In this document: positions 33,842 to 45,857 of the stretch, in pieces | Layout of the letters: the number at the start of each line of letters is the position of its first letter | Position numbering within the stretch: position 1 is the first letter of the stretch | Assembly (NCBI GenBank): GCA_029216955.1 | Contig: JANAVB010005597.1 | Coordinates: 49,563,551-49,627,550 of the forward strand | DNA length: 64,000 nt | Source of the DNA: Iris pallida | Lineage: Eukaryota; Streptophyta; Magnoliopsida; Asparagales; Iridaceae | Reading direction: 5' to 3' | The notes under the pieces: generated by a model | Seen by the model: only the letters and a program-made list of their open reading frames with translations | What the model was told of the DNA's origin: nothing | Database searches by the model: none | Translations under genes and position numbers: made by a program

Positions 33842-36708
33842 TGTCACTCCCCGTTCCCAGTATACGTATTTTTAATACATGTAATGCTTAAATGTATTTA
33901 TTTAATATTTATCATGTATTATCCTGTATTTAAATTTCTTTAAATTTATGTTAATTAAATTCCTGCAATTAATTTTCTGCATTTTACTTTCTGCTTTTAT
34001 TTCTCTGCTTTAGCTAGACCTGGGATCGGCTTGGTTTGGTTTAGTTAGTTGGTTCATGAACCAAACCCAACACCCCCACCTACCACCACCTTTTCATTTA
34101 AAGCCAACCCCCCTTTTCTCTCTCTTCATTATTTTTTCTTCACCATTACTCTTCTTCTTCTTTCTCATCACTCCCTCCACCTACCAAACCATAGGCAAGT
34201 ACATCTTGCTTCTTCATGAAGACCCATTTTTATGGTTCCATTCTCTTTCCCTTGTGATTCTAAGAGAGTTTAGAACTTGGCATTTTTCGTTTTGAAGCTT
34301 TATTTTTAGTAGATCTAGAAATTATTTATGTTCGGATTTTGGTGGTTTTGATCTATCAAACTTCTTTGTTTTCAAGTTTTGATGGTTCCATGTTGTAGAA
34401 AATTTTATTCTACCCAATTTTGACCTTTGCAAAGTTGGATTCGGACTTATTTTGACCAAGTTATGGACTCTTGAAGCTTTGGGTTCAAACTATGGAGTTC
34501 TTGCTGTTTGGAGAAGACAGTGAGCAGTGCGCGAGCTTTTTAGCTTGTGCCACTGAGTTGCGCGCGCTCTTTACTGCAGCGCAGTCCCCATACGCTGCCT
34601 TTTGGAAGCGTATGGATCCCATACGCTGCCCTTTGGCGGCGTATGTCTTGCATACGCTACCTCGAAGAGGAGTCGTATGGAGTCCATACGCTAGCCTGAC
34701 TTGAGCGTACGTCTTCCATATGCTAGCCTGACTTGAGCGTATGTCTTCCATACGCTAGCCTGACTTGAGCGTATGACTTGCACACGCTGGCTTAGATGGT
34801 AAGGAGTCGTATGGAGTTCATACGCTGCCTTTTGGAAGCGTATGACTTGCACACGCTAGCTTGACCTGAGCGTATGCTGCCTGAGCGTATGCTGGCTTGA
34901 GCGTATGGTGACCTGAGCGTACGCTGACTTGAGCGTAGCCTGGCATGAGCATAGCCTGCTTATCCTGGATCTTCTATATAGCCATGTATATTGATATCTT
35001 ATTAGATGTTTAACGTCCATTTTATATCCTTACGCCTTTTTGCATTAACTTGATATAATCATAATATGCTAATATTTCTGTTAAATATAGATTGTTACGT
35101 GGGATGTACCATGTGTCGTGAATTGAGTCATAGATACCCCGATTGACTGGAATTAAACCCTGAGAGTTGTAGACTCGACTCCACTGAATACTATTTGACT
35201 TTCATGCCTTGTCACCATTGATGATAATGGTTATCTTGACTAAAATTGATCATGCGTTCCTAGTTGGAACTAAGAGACTGGCTAGTCGTCTTATTGAATG
35301 AAATGAATGAGACACGTTCATGTAATGAACTATTGTACTCGATTAGCCAACCCCGAATATTGGCATACAGGCACATGCAGGCTTCAAACTATTTATTTAT
35401 CTATTTTACAAAAACAACATGTGTACTTTATGGTCAAGGCATGATTACTCCGTGGTCAGATTTGATTGTTGCATCACGCTATGTAAAACCTACAACCTAG
35501 CCGCACGGGTATCGTTGTAGAGTTACGCATATCGTACCCCGTACGAAAGTACTCATTTGAATGACCATGATCCACGGCATGGAACTTCACTCAACGTAGG
35601 GACTATTAAGTTAAATAAAATAATGATGGCATGGAGAGAATGGATTCTCGAGTTCTTATATGGCAGCCCCCTTGGGACTATTAAGTGCCCGACGGGCCGG
35701 CTGGTTCCCACAGATACTGTAAATCTGTCACACGGACAGGAAACAGTATCTGCTTATATTATTGTACATGCTATAACGGCGGGCGTCCCGCTGGGACTCG
35801 TCTAACTACATGATTGGCGTAATTGATTGATTGGATAGACTAGCCTTGCTTGCACATAGTAAGAACTGAGGAATCCCTAATTGCATAATTCCAGGATAAC
35901 TTGGGACTCACAATAGCAAGCCGTAGTAGTTGATTGGCCGTTCAAGATGATTTGTTTGTGTACTATACCTACCTTGTTTCCTAACTGAGATGATCAGAAT
36001 ATCAGGACATGACGGGCCAATTTCTGTCCTTGTTTGGTTGGGAGGTTGGTTCGAAGTGTCGTGATGTTATGTAAATCCTAGTGGGAGGCAGAGATCTATT
36101 ACTATATTCTCTTACTTACTGGTTTAGTCCTTCATATCGTGCTCCCTTGTGGTACTTGCTATTAGAGGTCTAACCTCTCTGGTTTTGCATGGCCAGATTT
36201 AGAGCCAGTCCCCGAGGATCCAGCTTACTTCTACCTCCAAGATGGTCAACACTAGAGGGATGATCGCAGGAGGACTCGAGTGGGTTTCTTACTTTCCCAT
36301 CCGTTTTGTTATCTACTTTATACTTAGCCGTTTGGCACCGACATGTTAGTCGGATTATCTTGTACTTACTTTTGTATAATTGTAACTAAGTCAGACTACA
36401 GCTGATAACAATTGTGTACATGTTACTATACCATCTGGCTATGTTTTGTAAAGCCAGATCTCAAGAACATTTTGACTAAGTGTTTGGGACGCCTTACTGC
36501 TTTATCTTACATGTTCTCTATTTCTGTTTCTTGTTTTGAATGATTGAGACAATAGATGTAAAATGACCATAGTGAGACTTTCATGTAGTATGCACCCCCT
36601 TGTCCTTTAGACAACATTGATCGCATTATACGGTATTCATCTACCCGTAATACGTAGCTGGCTGAGTCATTCCCCCGCTCTCCAGTATTCTGGTTCTGGG
36701 GCGTGACA
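33842..36708 (+). repeat. 5' LTR of the Tekay-type element
   Basis: 2867 bp, starting TGTCACTCCCCG and ending GGGGCGTGACA. Contains a TATA-like CATTTAAAGCC near 34096 followed by a CT-rich stretch, and the CATACGCTAGCC minisatellite at 34590-34950. The short open frames in it recur in the 3' LTR and are not genes. Confidence 0.95.
34590..34950 (+). repeat. CATACGC/GCGTATG minisatellite in the Tekay LTR
   Basis: Degenerate units of about 32 bp of the type CCATACGCTAGCCTGACTTG followed by AGCGTATG. CATACGC and GCGTATG are mutually inverted, so each unit can form a small hairpin. The same array is at about 42637-43000 in the 3' LTR. It occupies the position held by other repeats in LTRs 'a' and 'b'. 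Confidence 0.85.
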
Positions 36709-36735
36709 AGGTTTTAGTGGTGGCCCATGCAGGTC
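36709..36735 (+). promoter_or_regulatory. Damaged primer-binding site region of the Tekay-type element
   Basis: After the 5' LTR comes AGGTTTTAGTGGTGGCCCAT. Only TGGT of the usual TGGTATCAGAGC is recognisable, and the flanking TTTTAG and CCATGCAGG fit the normal surroundings of the site in this lineage. This reads as a small deletion or replacement within the primer-binding site. Confidence 0.55.
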
Positions 36736-36823
36736 TGATTTTAGACTTGTGGGGTGTTTAATAGGATGTCTCAATCACACATGTTTCTCCTTGATCTCAT
36801 GATTCGTTACTCTCAACTCTAGC

Positions 36824-37435
36824 TTGACATTCCAGTATCCTTTGACTTCATTGATCCTTCATGTCCGGTCGTTTGATTGTTCTCTTGTCCCTTTTCTTAG
36901 GGGCACCTCGTCCGCACCTGTCAGAGCTGGACAGCAACAACATGGACAGCAACATGGACAACCTGACCATGTTGGTCAGCAACAAGGGCCGGTACTAACT
37001 CAGGAGGCTACACAGGAAGAAGTGATAGTAGAAGCAGCAGCTGGACCGCAGTATCCGGATGTTCCACCACCACCAACAGTTCCACCTACCCAAGTGGACA
37101 CACCAGCCCTTCTGGAGATTATGAGAGGAATGATGGCTACTCAGCAACACCAGATGTTAGCCCAACAACGCATGCACGCTCAGTTGCAAGAGCAGAACGT
37201 ACTACTCAACCAAGGGTTGCAGACAGCTTTGGAAAGAGGGGCAAGGCCAGATTCAGGAGCATCAACCAGATTTTGCAAGTTCAACCCCCGTCGTTTTGAA
37301 GGCATGGAGGATGCTATTTCAGCAGATGCATGGCTTAAGGATATTGAGGCTATCCTGACAGCAGCTAAGGTGCCGGCGGAAGAACGTGTGGATCAGGTGA
37401 AGTTGTTACTTCAGGATCTCGCACGTGATTGGTAG
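36824..37435 (+). pseudogene. Tekay gag, N-terminal part
   Basis: A 203-codon segment with a Gln/Pro-rich start and the Gag core signature RFCKFNPRRFEGMEDAIS, then ADAWLKDIEAIL and DQVKLLLQDLARDW. It ends at TAG (37433-37435), where the family has a second Trp; the next segment is in the same frame. The first codon of the open stretch is TTG, so the true Gag start lies upstream and is not clear. Confidence 0.85.
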
Positions 37436-37516
37436 GAATCAGAGAAAGTAGGTATCAGACGTCCCGTTGCTTGGGACGATTTCACAGCAAGATTCAAGAC
37501 GAAGTACTATGGAGTT

Positions 37517-40138
37517 GTGGCACAGTTTGAGCTACAACAGAAGTTTATCAACCTCAAACAGGCCGGCAAGACGGTAGATGCTTATGCAGCGGAGTTCTGC
37601 AGATTGAGTAGGTTTGCCCCAGAGATGGTAGCGACGGAACGCCAGAGGGCGATGAGGATCCAGCAAGGGTTTCATCTTGAGCTCTTGCAATTGACAGAAG
37701 GGCACAATTACCAGACTTTTGATGAGATATTGACGGTAACCCAAAGGCATGAGATCACCATTCAGAGGATCACAGTTAGGACTGGAGGTCAGAAGAGATC
37801 TCACAGTCAGATTGAAGGAGGAGGGGGAGCAGCGCCCCGAACAACAGCACCATCCATTGGCATTCGCATTCACGATGTGGCAATGCGAGGGCCAGCACCA
37901 CCACCCAGGCAGCAGCAACAGCAACATAGGAAGAACCAGCAACCCCCGACGGACTGCACTTATTGTGGGAAGATGGGGCACACTAGAGATGTGTGTCGGA
38001 CATTGAATGGACTGTGTCTGATATGTGGAAATCCAGACCATCGGGTTACCACATGTCCCATGAATTCGAGGTCAGGAGGAACAGGGCAGCAGTTTCCTGC
38101 TCTGCCAGCACCAGGGACAGGGCAGTATCGAGGACCAGCAGTGGCAGTAAGGCCGTTGGCACAGCGTCCGCAGGCTCAGATGTATCGACAACAGGGACCA
38201 TCGATGCAGCAACACCAGCATAGACCACCCCAGCATCATCAAAGAAGGGGCCAGCAGCAGCACCAGGCTAGGCCGCAACATGAGAACCAGCAAGGAGGTC
38301 GAGGGCAGGCATTTACACTGTCCTTGGAGGAGGCATTAGCATCGGAAGATGTTGTGGCAGGTAACATTCTCGTCGCCTCATATCCCGCAGTAGCATTGTT
38401 TGATTTGGGAGCATCATACTCATTTATATCTGCACAATTTGCGACACGGCTAGGAATGGAGTTCGAGGCATTGCCAGGGAGGTTGAATATACTCACTGGC
38501 AATGGGCTCGTAGGAGTTAGTAGAGTTATTCTAGCGTGTAGTGTTGTAGTTTGCGGGCATTCCTTACCCGCCCAGTTGATAGAATTTTCTGTTAGAAATT
38601 TCGACGTTATCTTAGGCATGGACTGGCTGAAAGACAGTCATACGACAATAGATTGTCGTAGTGGGAGTGTATCTTTTGACATTCCAGGCATGAAGAGGTT
38701 CACCTTAGTCAGGTCAGAGGCAACTCAGCAAGAGCAGGGAGTAGTAACAGCAATGGAAGAAGTTCAAGTTCCGAAGGTAGTTGAAGAATTTTTAGACGTG
38801 TTTCCCGAAGAACTTCCAGGTCTACCACCGGTTAGAGATATTGAGTTCAGCATAGAATTGGCACCTGGAACTAAACCAATATCAGATCGGGTTTACAGAA
38901 TGGCGGATTCGGAGCAGGCCAAGGTGTATCAGCACATAGAGGAATTGAAGGAGAAGAAGTTTATCCAAGCTAGCATATCACCATGGGCAGCACCAGTGGT
39001 ACTTGTGGGGAAGAAGGATGGGTTATCCAGATTGTGCATCGATTACAGGAAACTTAACGCGGCAATAGTAAAAAACAAGTACCCACTACCAAGGATCGAC
39101 GACTTGTTTGATCAGTTGAGCAGAGCTAGAGTTTTCTCCAAGATAGATCTTCGTTCAGGGTACCATCTGGTGAGGGTTCGAAAGAAAGACATTCCCAAGA
39201 CAGCATTCAGGTCGAAGTATGGACATTACGAATTCTTAGTAATGCCGTTTGGTTTGACCAATGCTCCAGCTATATTCATGGATTTGATGAATCGCATCTT
39301 TATGCCATACTTAGATCAGTTTGTCGTTGTGTTTCTTGACGACATACTCGTATACTCTGCTAGTGAAGAGGAGCATGAAGACCACCTCAGGAAAGTGTTG
39401 CAGGTTTTGAGAGAGAACCAGTTGTATGCCAAGCTCAGCAAGTGTGAGTTCTGGACGGATCATATTTTATTTCTGGGTCACATCATATCAGGAGCTGGAG
39501 TAGCAGTGGATCCCAAGAAGGTAGAAGCAGTAGAGAGTTGGCCAGTACCCAAGACCGTAGCTGATGTACGGAGTTTCTTGGGATTGGCAGGATATTACAG
39601 AAGGTTTGTATCAGACTTTGCGAGGCTTTCAGCACCCATGACCCGCTTGACACGAAAGGATGTACCATTCGTCTGGTCGGCAGAATACCAGGCATCATTT
39701 GAGAATCTGAAGCAGAAGTTGGTATCAGCACCTATCCTTACATTACCAGTTGGGCCCGGAAGTTTTACGGTATATTGTGATGCGTCAGGTAAAGGACTTG
39801 GATGTGTCCTTATGCAACATGGGAAGGTGATAGCGTATGCATCTAGGCAACTTCGAGACCACAAAAAAAATTATCCAACTCATGATTTGGAGTTGGCGGC
39901 AGTAGTATTTGCTTTGAAGTTATGGAGGCATTACTTATATGGTGACCGAGTGGACATGTACACAGACCACAAAAGTCTGAAGTACATCTTTACTCAGAAG
40001 GAGCTGAACATGAGGCAGAGAAGATGGTTAGAGCTGATCAAGGATTATGACGTAGAGCTTCAGTATCATCCAGGCAAGGCTAATGTGGTAGCAGACACTC
40101 TCAGCAGAAGAGACGGCGCATTTATGTTGACAACGTAG
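37517..40138 (+). pseudogene. Tekay gag C-terminus, protease, reverse transcriptase, RNase H
   Basis: In frame with the preceding segment. It has two zinc knuckles ([14 protein letters not shown] and [14 protein letters not shown]). The protease has DLGAS at 38402 instead of the catalytic D-S/T-G. The reverse transcriptase has [20 protein letters not shown] and an intact FLDDILVYS at 39332. The RNase H has [25 protein letters not shown] and VADTLSRR. It ends at TAG (40136-40138), and a second stop, TAA, is at 40217-40219 in the same frame. DLG would come from a Ser codon by one C-to-T change. Confidence 0.93.
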
Positions 40139-40231
40139 AAGCACATCTTAGAAGACCTTCAGGAGATGGGCATCGAAGTTATACTTCCTAATGATGTAGG
40201 AATTCTGACGAGTCTTTAAGTTCAATCTGAC

Positions 40232-41227
40232 TTGGTAGATAGGATCAAGGCAGCCCAGGCACAGGACCCAAGGATTCAGAAGCTTAGGGAAGAATGTGAG
40301 TCAGGACTCAGGAAGGAGATGAGAATTCATGAAGATGGTACGCTTAGGTTTGGATCGCGTCTATGTGTACCTAGTAGAGATATCAGACAGGAAGTAATGA
40401 CAGAAGCTCACAGTTCTCAGTATTCTATACATCCTGGAGGGACCAAGATGTACCAAGATATCAAGCAGCACTTCTGGTGGAACGGGATGAAGAAGGCGAT
40501 AGCTAGGTTTGTTTCCCGTTGCTTGATATGTCAGCAAGTAAAGACAGAACAGCAGAGGCCAGCTAGATTATTACAACCACTTCCTATCCCGAAATGGAAG
40601 TGGGAGCACATCACAATAGACTTTGTGACCGGTTTACCGAGATCACCAAGTGATAAAGATGCTATTTGGGTGATAGTGGACCGGCTAACAAAGGTAGCAC
40701 ACTTTCTTCCTTTCAGAGTAGGGCAATCTACAGAAAAGTTGGCAGAATTGTACATGCAGCAGATAGTCAAGCATCATGGAGTCCCTGTCAGTATTGTGTC
40801 AGACAGAGATACCCGTTTCACGTCACACTTCTGGAAGAACTTACATCATAGTCTGGGTACCAAGTTAAGATTTAGCACGGCTTACCATCCACAGACGGAC
40901 GGCCAATCGGAAAGGACAATTCAGACTTTAGAAGATATGTTGCGAGCTTGCACCCTAGATTTTGGAGGATCTTGGGAAGGCCACCTGCACTTAGTCGAAT
41001 TTTTATACAACAACAGTTATCAAGCCAGCATCCAGATGGCGTCATTTGAAGCACTATATGGTAAGAAGTGTAGGTCGCCACTAGCATGGGATGATATCGG
41101 GAAGAGGAAGATGCTAGGCCCAGAAATGATTGTCCAGACAGTTGAAGTGGTTAAAGGAATTAGAGAGCGACTTCGATTGCGTAGGATCGACATCGTCATT
41201 GGGCAGACCAGCATCGTAGGCCGCTAG
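40232..41227 (+). pseudogene. Tekay integrase
   Basis: In frame with the upstream pol. Zinc-binding HHCC region: HSSQYSIHPGG, then CLICQQVK. The catalytic Asp-Asp-Glu are in ITIDFVTGLP, VSDRDTRF and TDGQSERTIQ. Near 41180 one base appears to be lost: frame 1 becomes nonsense (RRIDIVIGQTS, stop at 41225-41227) while frame 3 continues with RRPLEFSVGDYVFLR. The catalytic core is otherwise intact. Confidence 0.92.
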
Positions 41228-41721
41228 AGTTTTCTGTTGGGGACTATGTGTTCCTACGGATCTCACCTACCCGTGGGGTCATTAGATTTGGCGTTCGCGG
41301 GAAGTTGAGTCCGCGATACGTAGGACCATTCGTTATCCTTGATAGGGTAGGCGATGTTGCTTATCGTTTGTCTCTTCCACCTTCGTTACGAGAGGTGCAT
41401 GACGTGTTTCATGTATCTCAGTTACGAAGGTATGTATCAGACCCAAGCCATATCCTCGATCATTCTGAATTGGTTGTTGGTACCAACTTGTCTTACGAGG
41501 AGCAGCCTGTTTCCATCTTGGACCGAAGAGAGAAGATACTCAAGAACCGAACAATTAGTCTTGTCCGGGTTGCTTGGGGTCATCACTCATTAGGAGAGTC
41601 AACGTGGGAACGTGAGGATGAAATCCGATCACGGTATCCACATATGTTTGACTCACAAGGTATATTTCTTCTCGTGTACCTTGATTGTCTTAGCTTCTCA
41701 TGCTTGTCACCCCATAAATAG
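41186..41721 (+). pseudogene. Tekay integrase C-terminus and chromodomain-type tail
   Basis: In the shifted frame: LEFSVGDYVFLRISPTRGV, GKLSPRYVGPFVILDRVGDV, LREVHDVFHVSQLRRYV, then the tail YEEQPVSILDRREK, VRVAWGHHS and STWEREDEIRSRYPHMF. The WEREDE(I)R..YPH pattern is the chromodomain-like end that places the element among plant chromoviruses; these domains direct integration to particular chromatin. Confidence 0.9.
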
Positions 41722-41868
41722 AATTACTTGATATCGTAGATTGATAAATATATATATGTTGCTTGCTATGGACATTGTAAAATGATTGCTTGCTTAAATT
41801 GCTTGTACTAGTTTGGCCTTGATATTCCTATCATGCTTGGATTTGAAATTTCGAGGACGAAATTTTTC

Positions 41869-41883
41869 TAAGGAGGGTAGAGA
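41869..41883 (+). promoter_or_regulatory. Polypurine tract of the Tekay-type element
   Basis: TAAGGAGGGTAGAGA directly before the 3' LTR, preceded by the lineage motif TCGAGGACGA at 41851-41860. It primes plus-strand DNA synthesis. Confidence 0.85.
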
Positions 41884-44755
41884 TGTCACTTTCCGTTCCC
41901 AGTATACGTATTTTTAATACATGTAATTCTTAAATGTATTTATTTAATATTTATCATGTATTATTCTGTATTTAAATTCCTTTAAATTTATGTTAATTAA
42001 ATTCCTGTAATTAATTTTCTGCATTTTACTTTCTGCTTTTATTTCTCTGCTTTAGCTAGACTTGGGATCGGCTTGGTTTGGTTTAATTAGTTGGTTCATC
42101 ATGAACCAAACCCAACACCCCCACCTACCACCACCTTTTTATTTAAAGCCAACCCCCCCTTTTTCTCTCTCTTTATTATTTTTCCTTCACCATTACTCTT
42201 CTTCTTCTTCCTCATCACTCCCTCCACCTACCAAACCATAGGCAAGTACATCTTGCTTCTTCATGAGGACCCATTTTTATGGTTCCATTCTCTTTTCCTT
42301 ATGATTCTAAGAGAGTTTAGAACTTGGCATTTTTCGTTTTGAAGCTTTATTTTTAGTAGATCTAGAAATTATTTATGTTCATATTTTGGTGGTTTTGATC
42401 TATCAAACTTCTTTGTTTTCAAGTTTTGATGGTTCCATGTTGTAGAGAATTTTATTCTACCCAATTTTGACCTTTACAAAGTTGGATTCGGACTTATTTT
42501 GACCAAGTTATGGACTCTTGAAGTTTTGGGTTCAAACCATGGAGTTCTTGCTGTTTGGAGAAGACAGTGAGCAGTGCGCGAGCTTTTTAGCTTGTGCCAC
42601 TAAGTTGCGCGCGCTCTTTAGTGCAGCGCAGTCCTCATACGCTGCCTTTTGGAAGCGTATGGATCCCATACGCTGCCCTTTGGCGGCGTATGTCTTGCAT
42701 ACGCTACCTCGAAGAGGAGTCGTATGGAGTCCATACGCTAGCCTGACTTGAGCGTACGTCTTCCATACGCTAGCCTGACTTGAGCGTATGTCTTCCATAC
42801 GCTAGCCTGACTTGAGCGTATGACTTGCACACGCTGGCTTAGATGGTAAGGAGTCGTATGGAGTTCATATGCTGCCTTTTGGAAGCGTATGACTTGCACA
42901 CGCTAGCTTGACCTGAGCGTATGCTTCCTGAGCGTATGCTGGCTTGAGCGTATGGTGACCTGAGCGTACGCTGACTTGAGCGTAGCCTGGCATGAGCATA
43001 GCCTGCTTATCCTGGATCTTCTATATAGCCATGTATATTGATATCTTATTAGATGTTTAACGTCCATTTTATATCCTTACGCCTTTTTGCATTAACTTGA
43101 TATAATCATGATATGCTAATATTTCTGTTAAATATAGATTGTTACGTGGGATGTACCATGTGTCGTGAATTGAGTCATAGATACCCCGATTGACTGGAAT
43201 TAAACCCTGAGAGTTGTAGACTCGACTCCACTGAATACTATTTGACTTTCATGCCTTGTCACCATTGATGATAATGGTTATTTTGACTAAAATTGATCAT
43301 GCGTTCCTAGTTGGAACTAAGAGACTGGCTAGTCGTCTTATTGAATGAAATGAATGAGACACGTTCATGTAATGAACTATTGTACTCGATTAGCCAACCC
43401 CGAATATTGGCATACATGCACATGCAGGCTTCAAACTATTTATTTATCTATTTTACAAAAACAGCATGTGTACTTTATGGTCAAGGCATGATTACTCCGT
43501 GGTCAGATTTGATTGTTGCATCACGCTATGTAAAACCTACAACCTAGCCGCACGGATATCGTTGTAGAGTTGCGCATATCGTACCCCGTACGAAAGTACT
43601 CATTTGAATGACCATGATCCACGGCATGGAACTTTACTCAACGTAGGGACTATTAAGTTAAATAAAATAATGATGGCATGGAGAGAATGGATTCTCGAGT
43701 TCTTACATGGCAGCCCCCTTGGGACTATTAAGTGCCCGACGGGCCGGCTGGTTCCCACAGATACTGTAAATCTGTCACACGGGCAGGGAACAGTATCTGC
43801 TTATATTATTGTACATGCTATAACGGCGGGCGTCCCGCTGGGACTCGTCTAACTACATGATTGGCGCAATTGATTGATTGGATAGACTAGCCTTGCTTGC
43901 ACATAGTAAGAACTGAGGAATCCCTAATTGCATAATTCTAGGATAACTTGGGACTCACAATAGCAAGCCGTAGTAGTTGATTGGCCGTTCAAGATGATTT
44001 GTTTGTGTACTGTACCTATCCTGTTTCCTAACTGAGATGATCAGAATATCAGGACATGACGGGCTAACTTCTGTCCTTGTTTGGTTGGGAGGTTGGTTCG
44101 AAGTGTCGTAATGTTATGTAAATCCTAGTGGGAGGCAGAGATCTATTACTATATTCTCTTACTTACTGGTTTAGTCCTTCATATCGTGCTCCCTTGTGGT
44201 ACTTGCTATTAGAGGTCTAACCTCTCTGGTTTTGCATGGCCAGATTTAGAGCCAGTCCCCGAGGATCCAGCTTACTTCTACCTCCAAGATGGTCAACACT
44301 AGAGGGATGATCGCAGGAGGACTCGAGTGGGTTTCTTACTTCCCCGTCCGTTTTGTTATCTACTTTATACTTAGCCGTTTGGCACCGACATGTTAGTCGG
44401 ATTGTCTTGTACTTACTTTTGTATAATTGTAACTAAGTCAGACTGCAGCTGATAACAATTGTGTACATGTTACTATACCATCTGGCTATGTTTCGTAAAG
44501 CCAGATCTCAAGAACATTTTGACTAAGCGTTTGGGACGTCTTACTGTTTTATCTTACATGTTCTCTATTTCTGTTTCTTGTTTTGAATGATTGAGACAAT
44601 AGATGTAAAATGACCATAGTGAGACTTTCATGTAGTATGCACCCCCTTGTCCTTTAGACAGCATTGATCGCATTATACGGTATTTATCTAACCGTAATAC
44701 GTAGCTGGCTGAGTCATTCCCTCGCTCTCCAGTATTCTGGTTCTGGGGCGTGACA
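41884..44755 (+). repeat. 3' LTR of the Tekay-type element
   Basis: 2872 bp, TGTCACTTTCCG to GGGGCGTGACA. By eye it differs from the 5' LTR at scattered single positions, many of them C/T or G/A, and by a few short indels such as an extra CAT near 42100. That suggests insertion well after the other elements here. Confidence 0.95.
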
Positions 44756-44842
44756 TATGTAGTATCTGAAGAATGTAACAGAATCAAGATGAACTCATAT
44801 AATGTAATACTAAGACGTCATCTACTACTATATAAGATATAG

Positions 44843-44972
44843 TGATAGGTTGTCGTATCATCATTGCCGAAGTCGGAGGACAGTCAACTTTATCTACGGC
44901 TACATAGTTTCTGCCTCGCTAGTCGAATGGCTGCAGGGACTATGTCCTGATCACCATGTCGTACCGTAGATT
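44843..44972 (+). repeat. CACTA-2 130-bp direct repeat, copy 1
   Basis: Runs GATAGGTTGTCGTATCATC to ATGTCGTACCGTAGA and has a small deletion after CATTGCCGA compared with copies 2-4 (46688-46822, 47638-47760, 48465-48600). The copies separate the inverted-repeat modules. Copies 1 and 4 share a further 200-300 bp upstream, including the Tekay target site. Confidence 0.85.
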
Positions 44973-45120
44973 AATGCAAATGGAGCTGGAGCCAAAATAC
45001 AGAAACCAAAATATGATATCCACCTCAAGTGTAGAGTCGAAGGAGAAGATCTTTTCCACCCTCTCCCTCCCTCACGCTATCAACGTCACAACTTTTCCAC
45101 CTCAAGTTCTGATCAAGTAT

Positions 45121-45857
45121 TTTCCTTCTCCTCTCCTCCACCATGGCTCTGAACCTATCTGCTCCTCCCTACTTCCCTTCTTCTTATTTGACTCTCTCAG
45201 CCACATATGATATCCAGCTCAAGTGTAGAGTCGGAGGAGAAGAAGTGGACATGAAGAGGAGGGGGAAGCAGCACAGCCGGCGGCATGACCCGGAGGAAGT
45301 ACAGAGGTTTTCTTCAACATACGTAGGAGAACTATAAGGATATATCTTTTCACAATATATCACCTTGTCAAAGACCCTTAATGTGACAACCATGTTACCA
45401 CGGTGTCGGAAAACTAACATATCATAATTTTATAAGCCGTGTGTTTTGACATAATCCTCCAACCGGATTTCAGTTCTATGTAATAATGCAAGATTACGAC
45501 ATAGGAGGAAAGAGTTGGAAGGATTATGTAAAAATACACGGCTTAGAAAATTATGACATGTTAGTCTTCCGACACCGCGGTAACATGGTTGTCACATTAA
45601 AGGTCTTTGGCAAGATGACATATTGTGAAAAGATATATCCTTATAGTTCTCCTACGTATGTTGAAGAAAACCTCTGTACTTCCTCCGGGTCATGCCGCCG
45701 GCTATGCTGCTTCCCCTCCTCTTCCTGTCCACTTCTTCTCCCCCAACTCTATACTTGAGCTGGATATCATATGTGCCTGAGAGAGTCAAATAAGAAGAAT
45801 GGAAGTAGGGAGGAGCAGATGGGTCCATAGCCATGGTGGAGGAGAGGAGAAGGCAAA
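45121..45857. repeat. CACTA-2 inverted repeat 1 (B3-like exon)
   Basis: The left arm, about 45121-45462, is repeated inverted at about 45512-45857 with a 49-bp spacer. Matching landmarks: CTCCTCTCCTCCACCATGG against CCATGGTGGAGGAGAGGAG, GAGAACTATAAGGATATATC against GATATATCCTTATAGTTCTC, and CATAATCCTCCAAC against GTTGGAAGGATTATG. Identity looks above 90 percent by eye. A transcript would fold into a hairpin of about 340 bp. Confidence 0.88.
45486..45758 (+). pseudogene. B3-domain-like fragment (right arm of inverted repeat 1)
   Basis: The 90-aa frame begins YDIGGKSWKDYVKIHGLENY, then DMLVFRHRGNMVVTLKVFG. The order W-K-x-Y/F-V-x-x-x-x-L-E/x-x-D-x-L-V-F-R/K-x-x-G-N-M is the C-terminal half of plant B3 DNA-binding domains of the REM type. 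The left arm encodes the same peptide on the minus strand (45420 downward: MLVFRHRGNMVVTLRVFDK). Downstream codons read through what may have been an intron. A captured, non-functional piece; family assignment is moderate. Confidence 0.6.

Larger units (their letters stand above)
33842..44755 (+). mobile_element. Complete Tekay/Del-type chromovirus (Ty3/gypsy) inside CACTA-2
   Basis: 10,914 bp with LTRs of 2867 and 2872 bp that both run TGTCACT...GCGTGACA, and perfect 5-bp target duplications TATGT (33837-33841 and 44756-44760). The order is gag with two zinc knuckles, protease, reverse transcriptase, RNase H, integrase and a chromodomain-type C-terminus. A second copy of the surrounding CACTA sequence (48274-48600) preserves the uninterrupted target. 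Coding is broken (three in-frame stops, one frameshift), although the two LTRs differ only at scattered positions by eye. Confidence 0.96.

Noticed and set aside
37532..38619. Minus-strand ORFs of 169 and 126 aa opposite Tekay gag
   Set aside because: They are antisense shadows of the gag-protease frame, whose zinc knuckles and protease motifs are on the plus strand.
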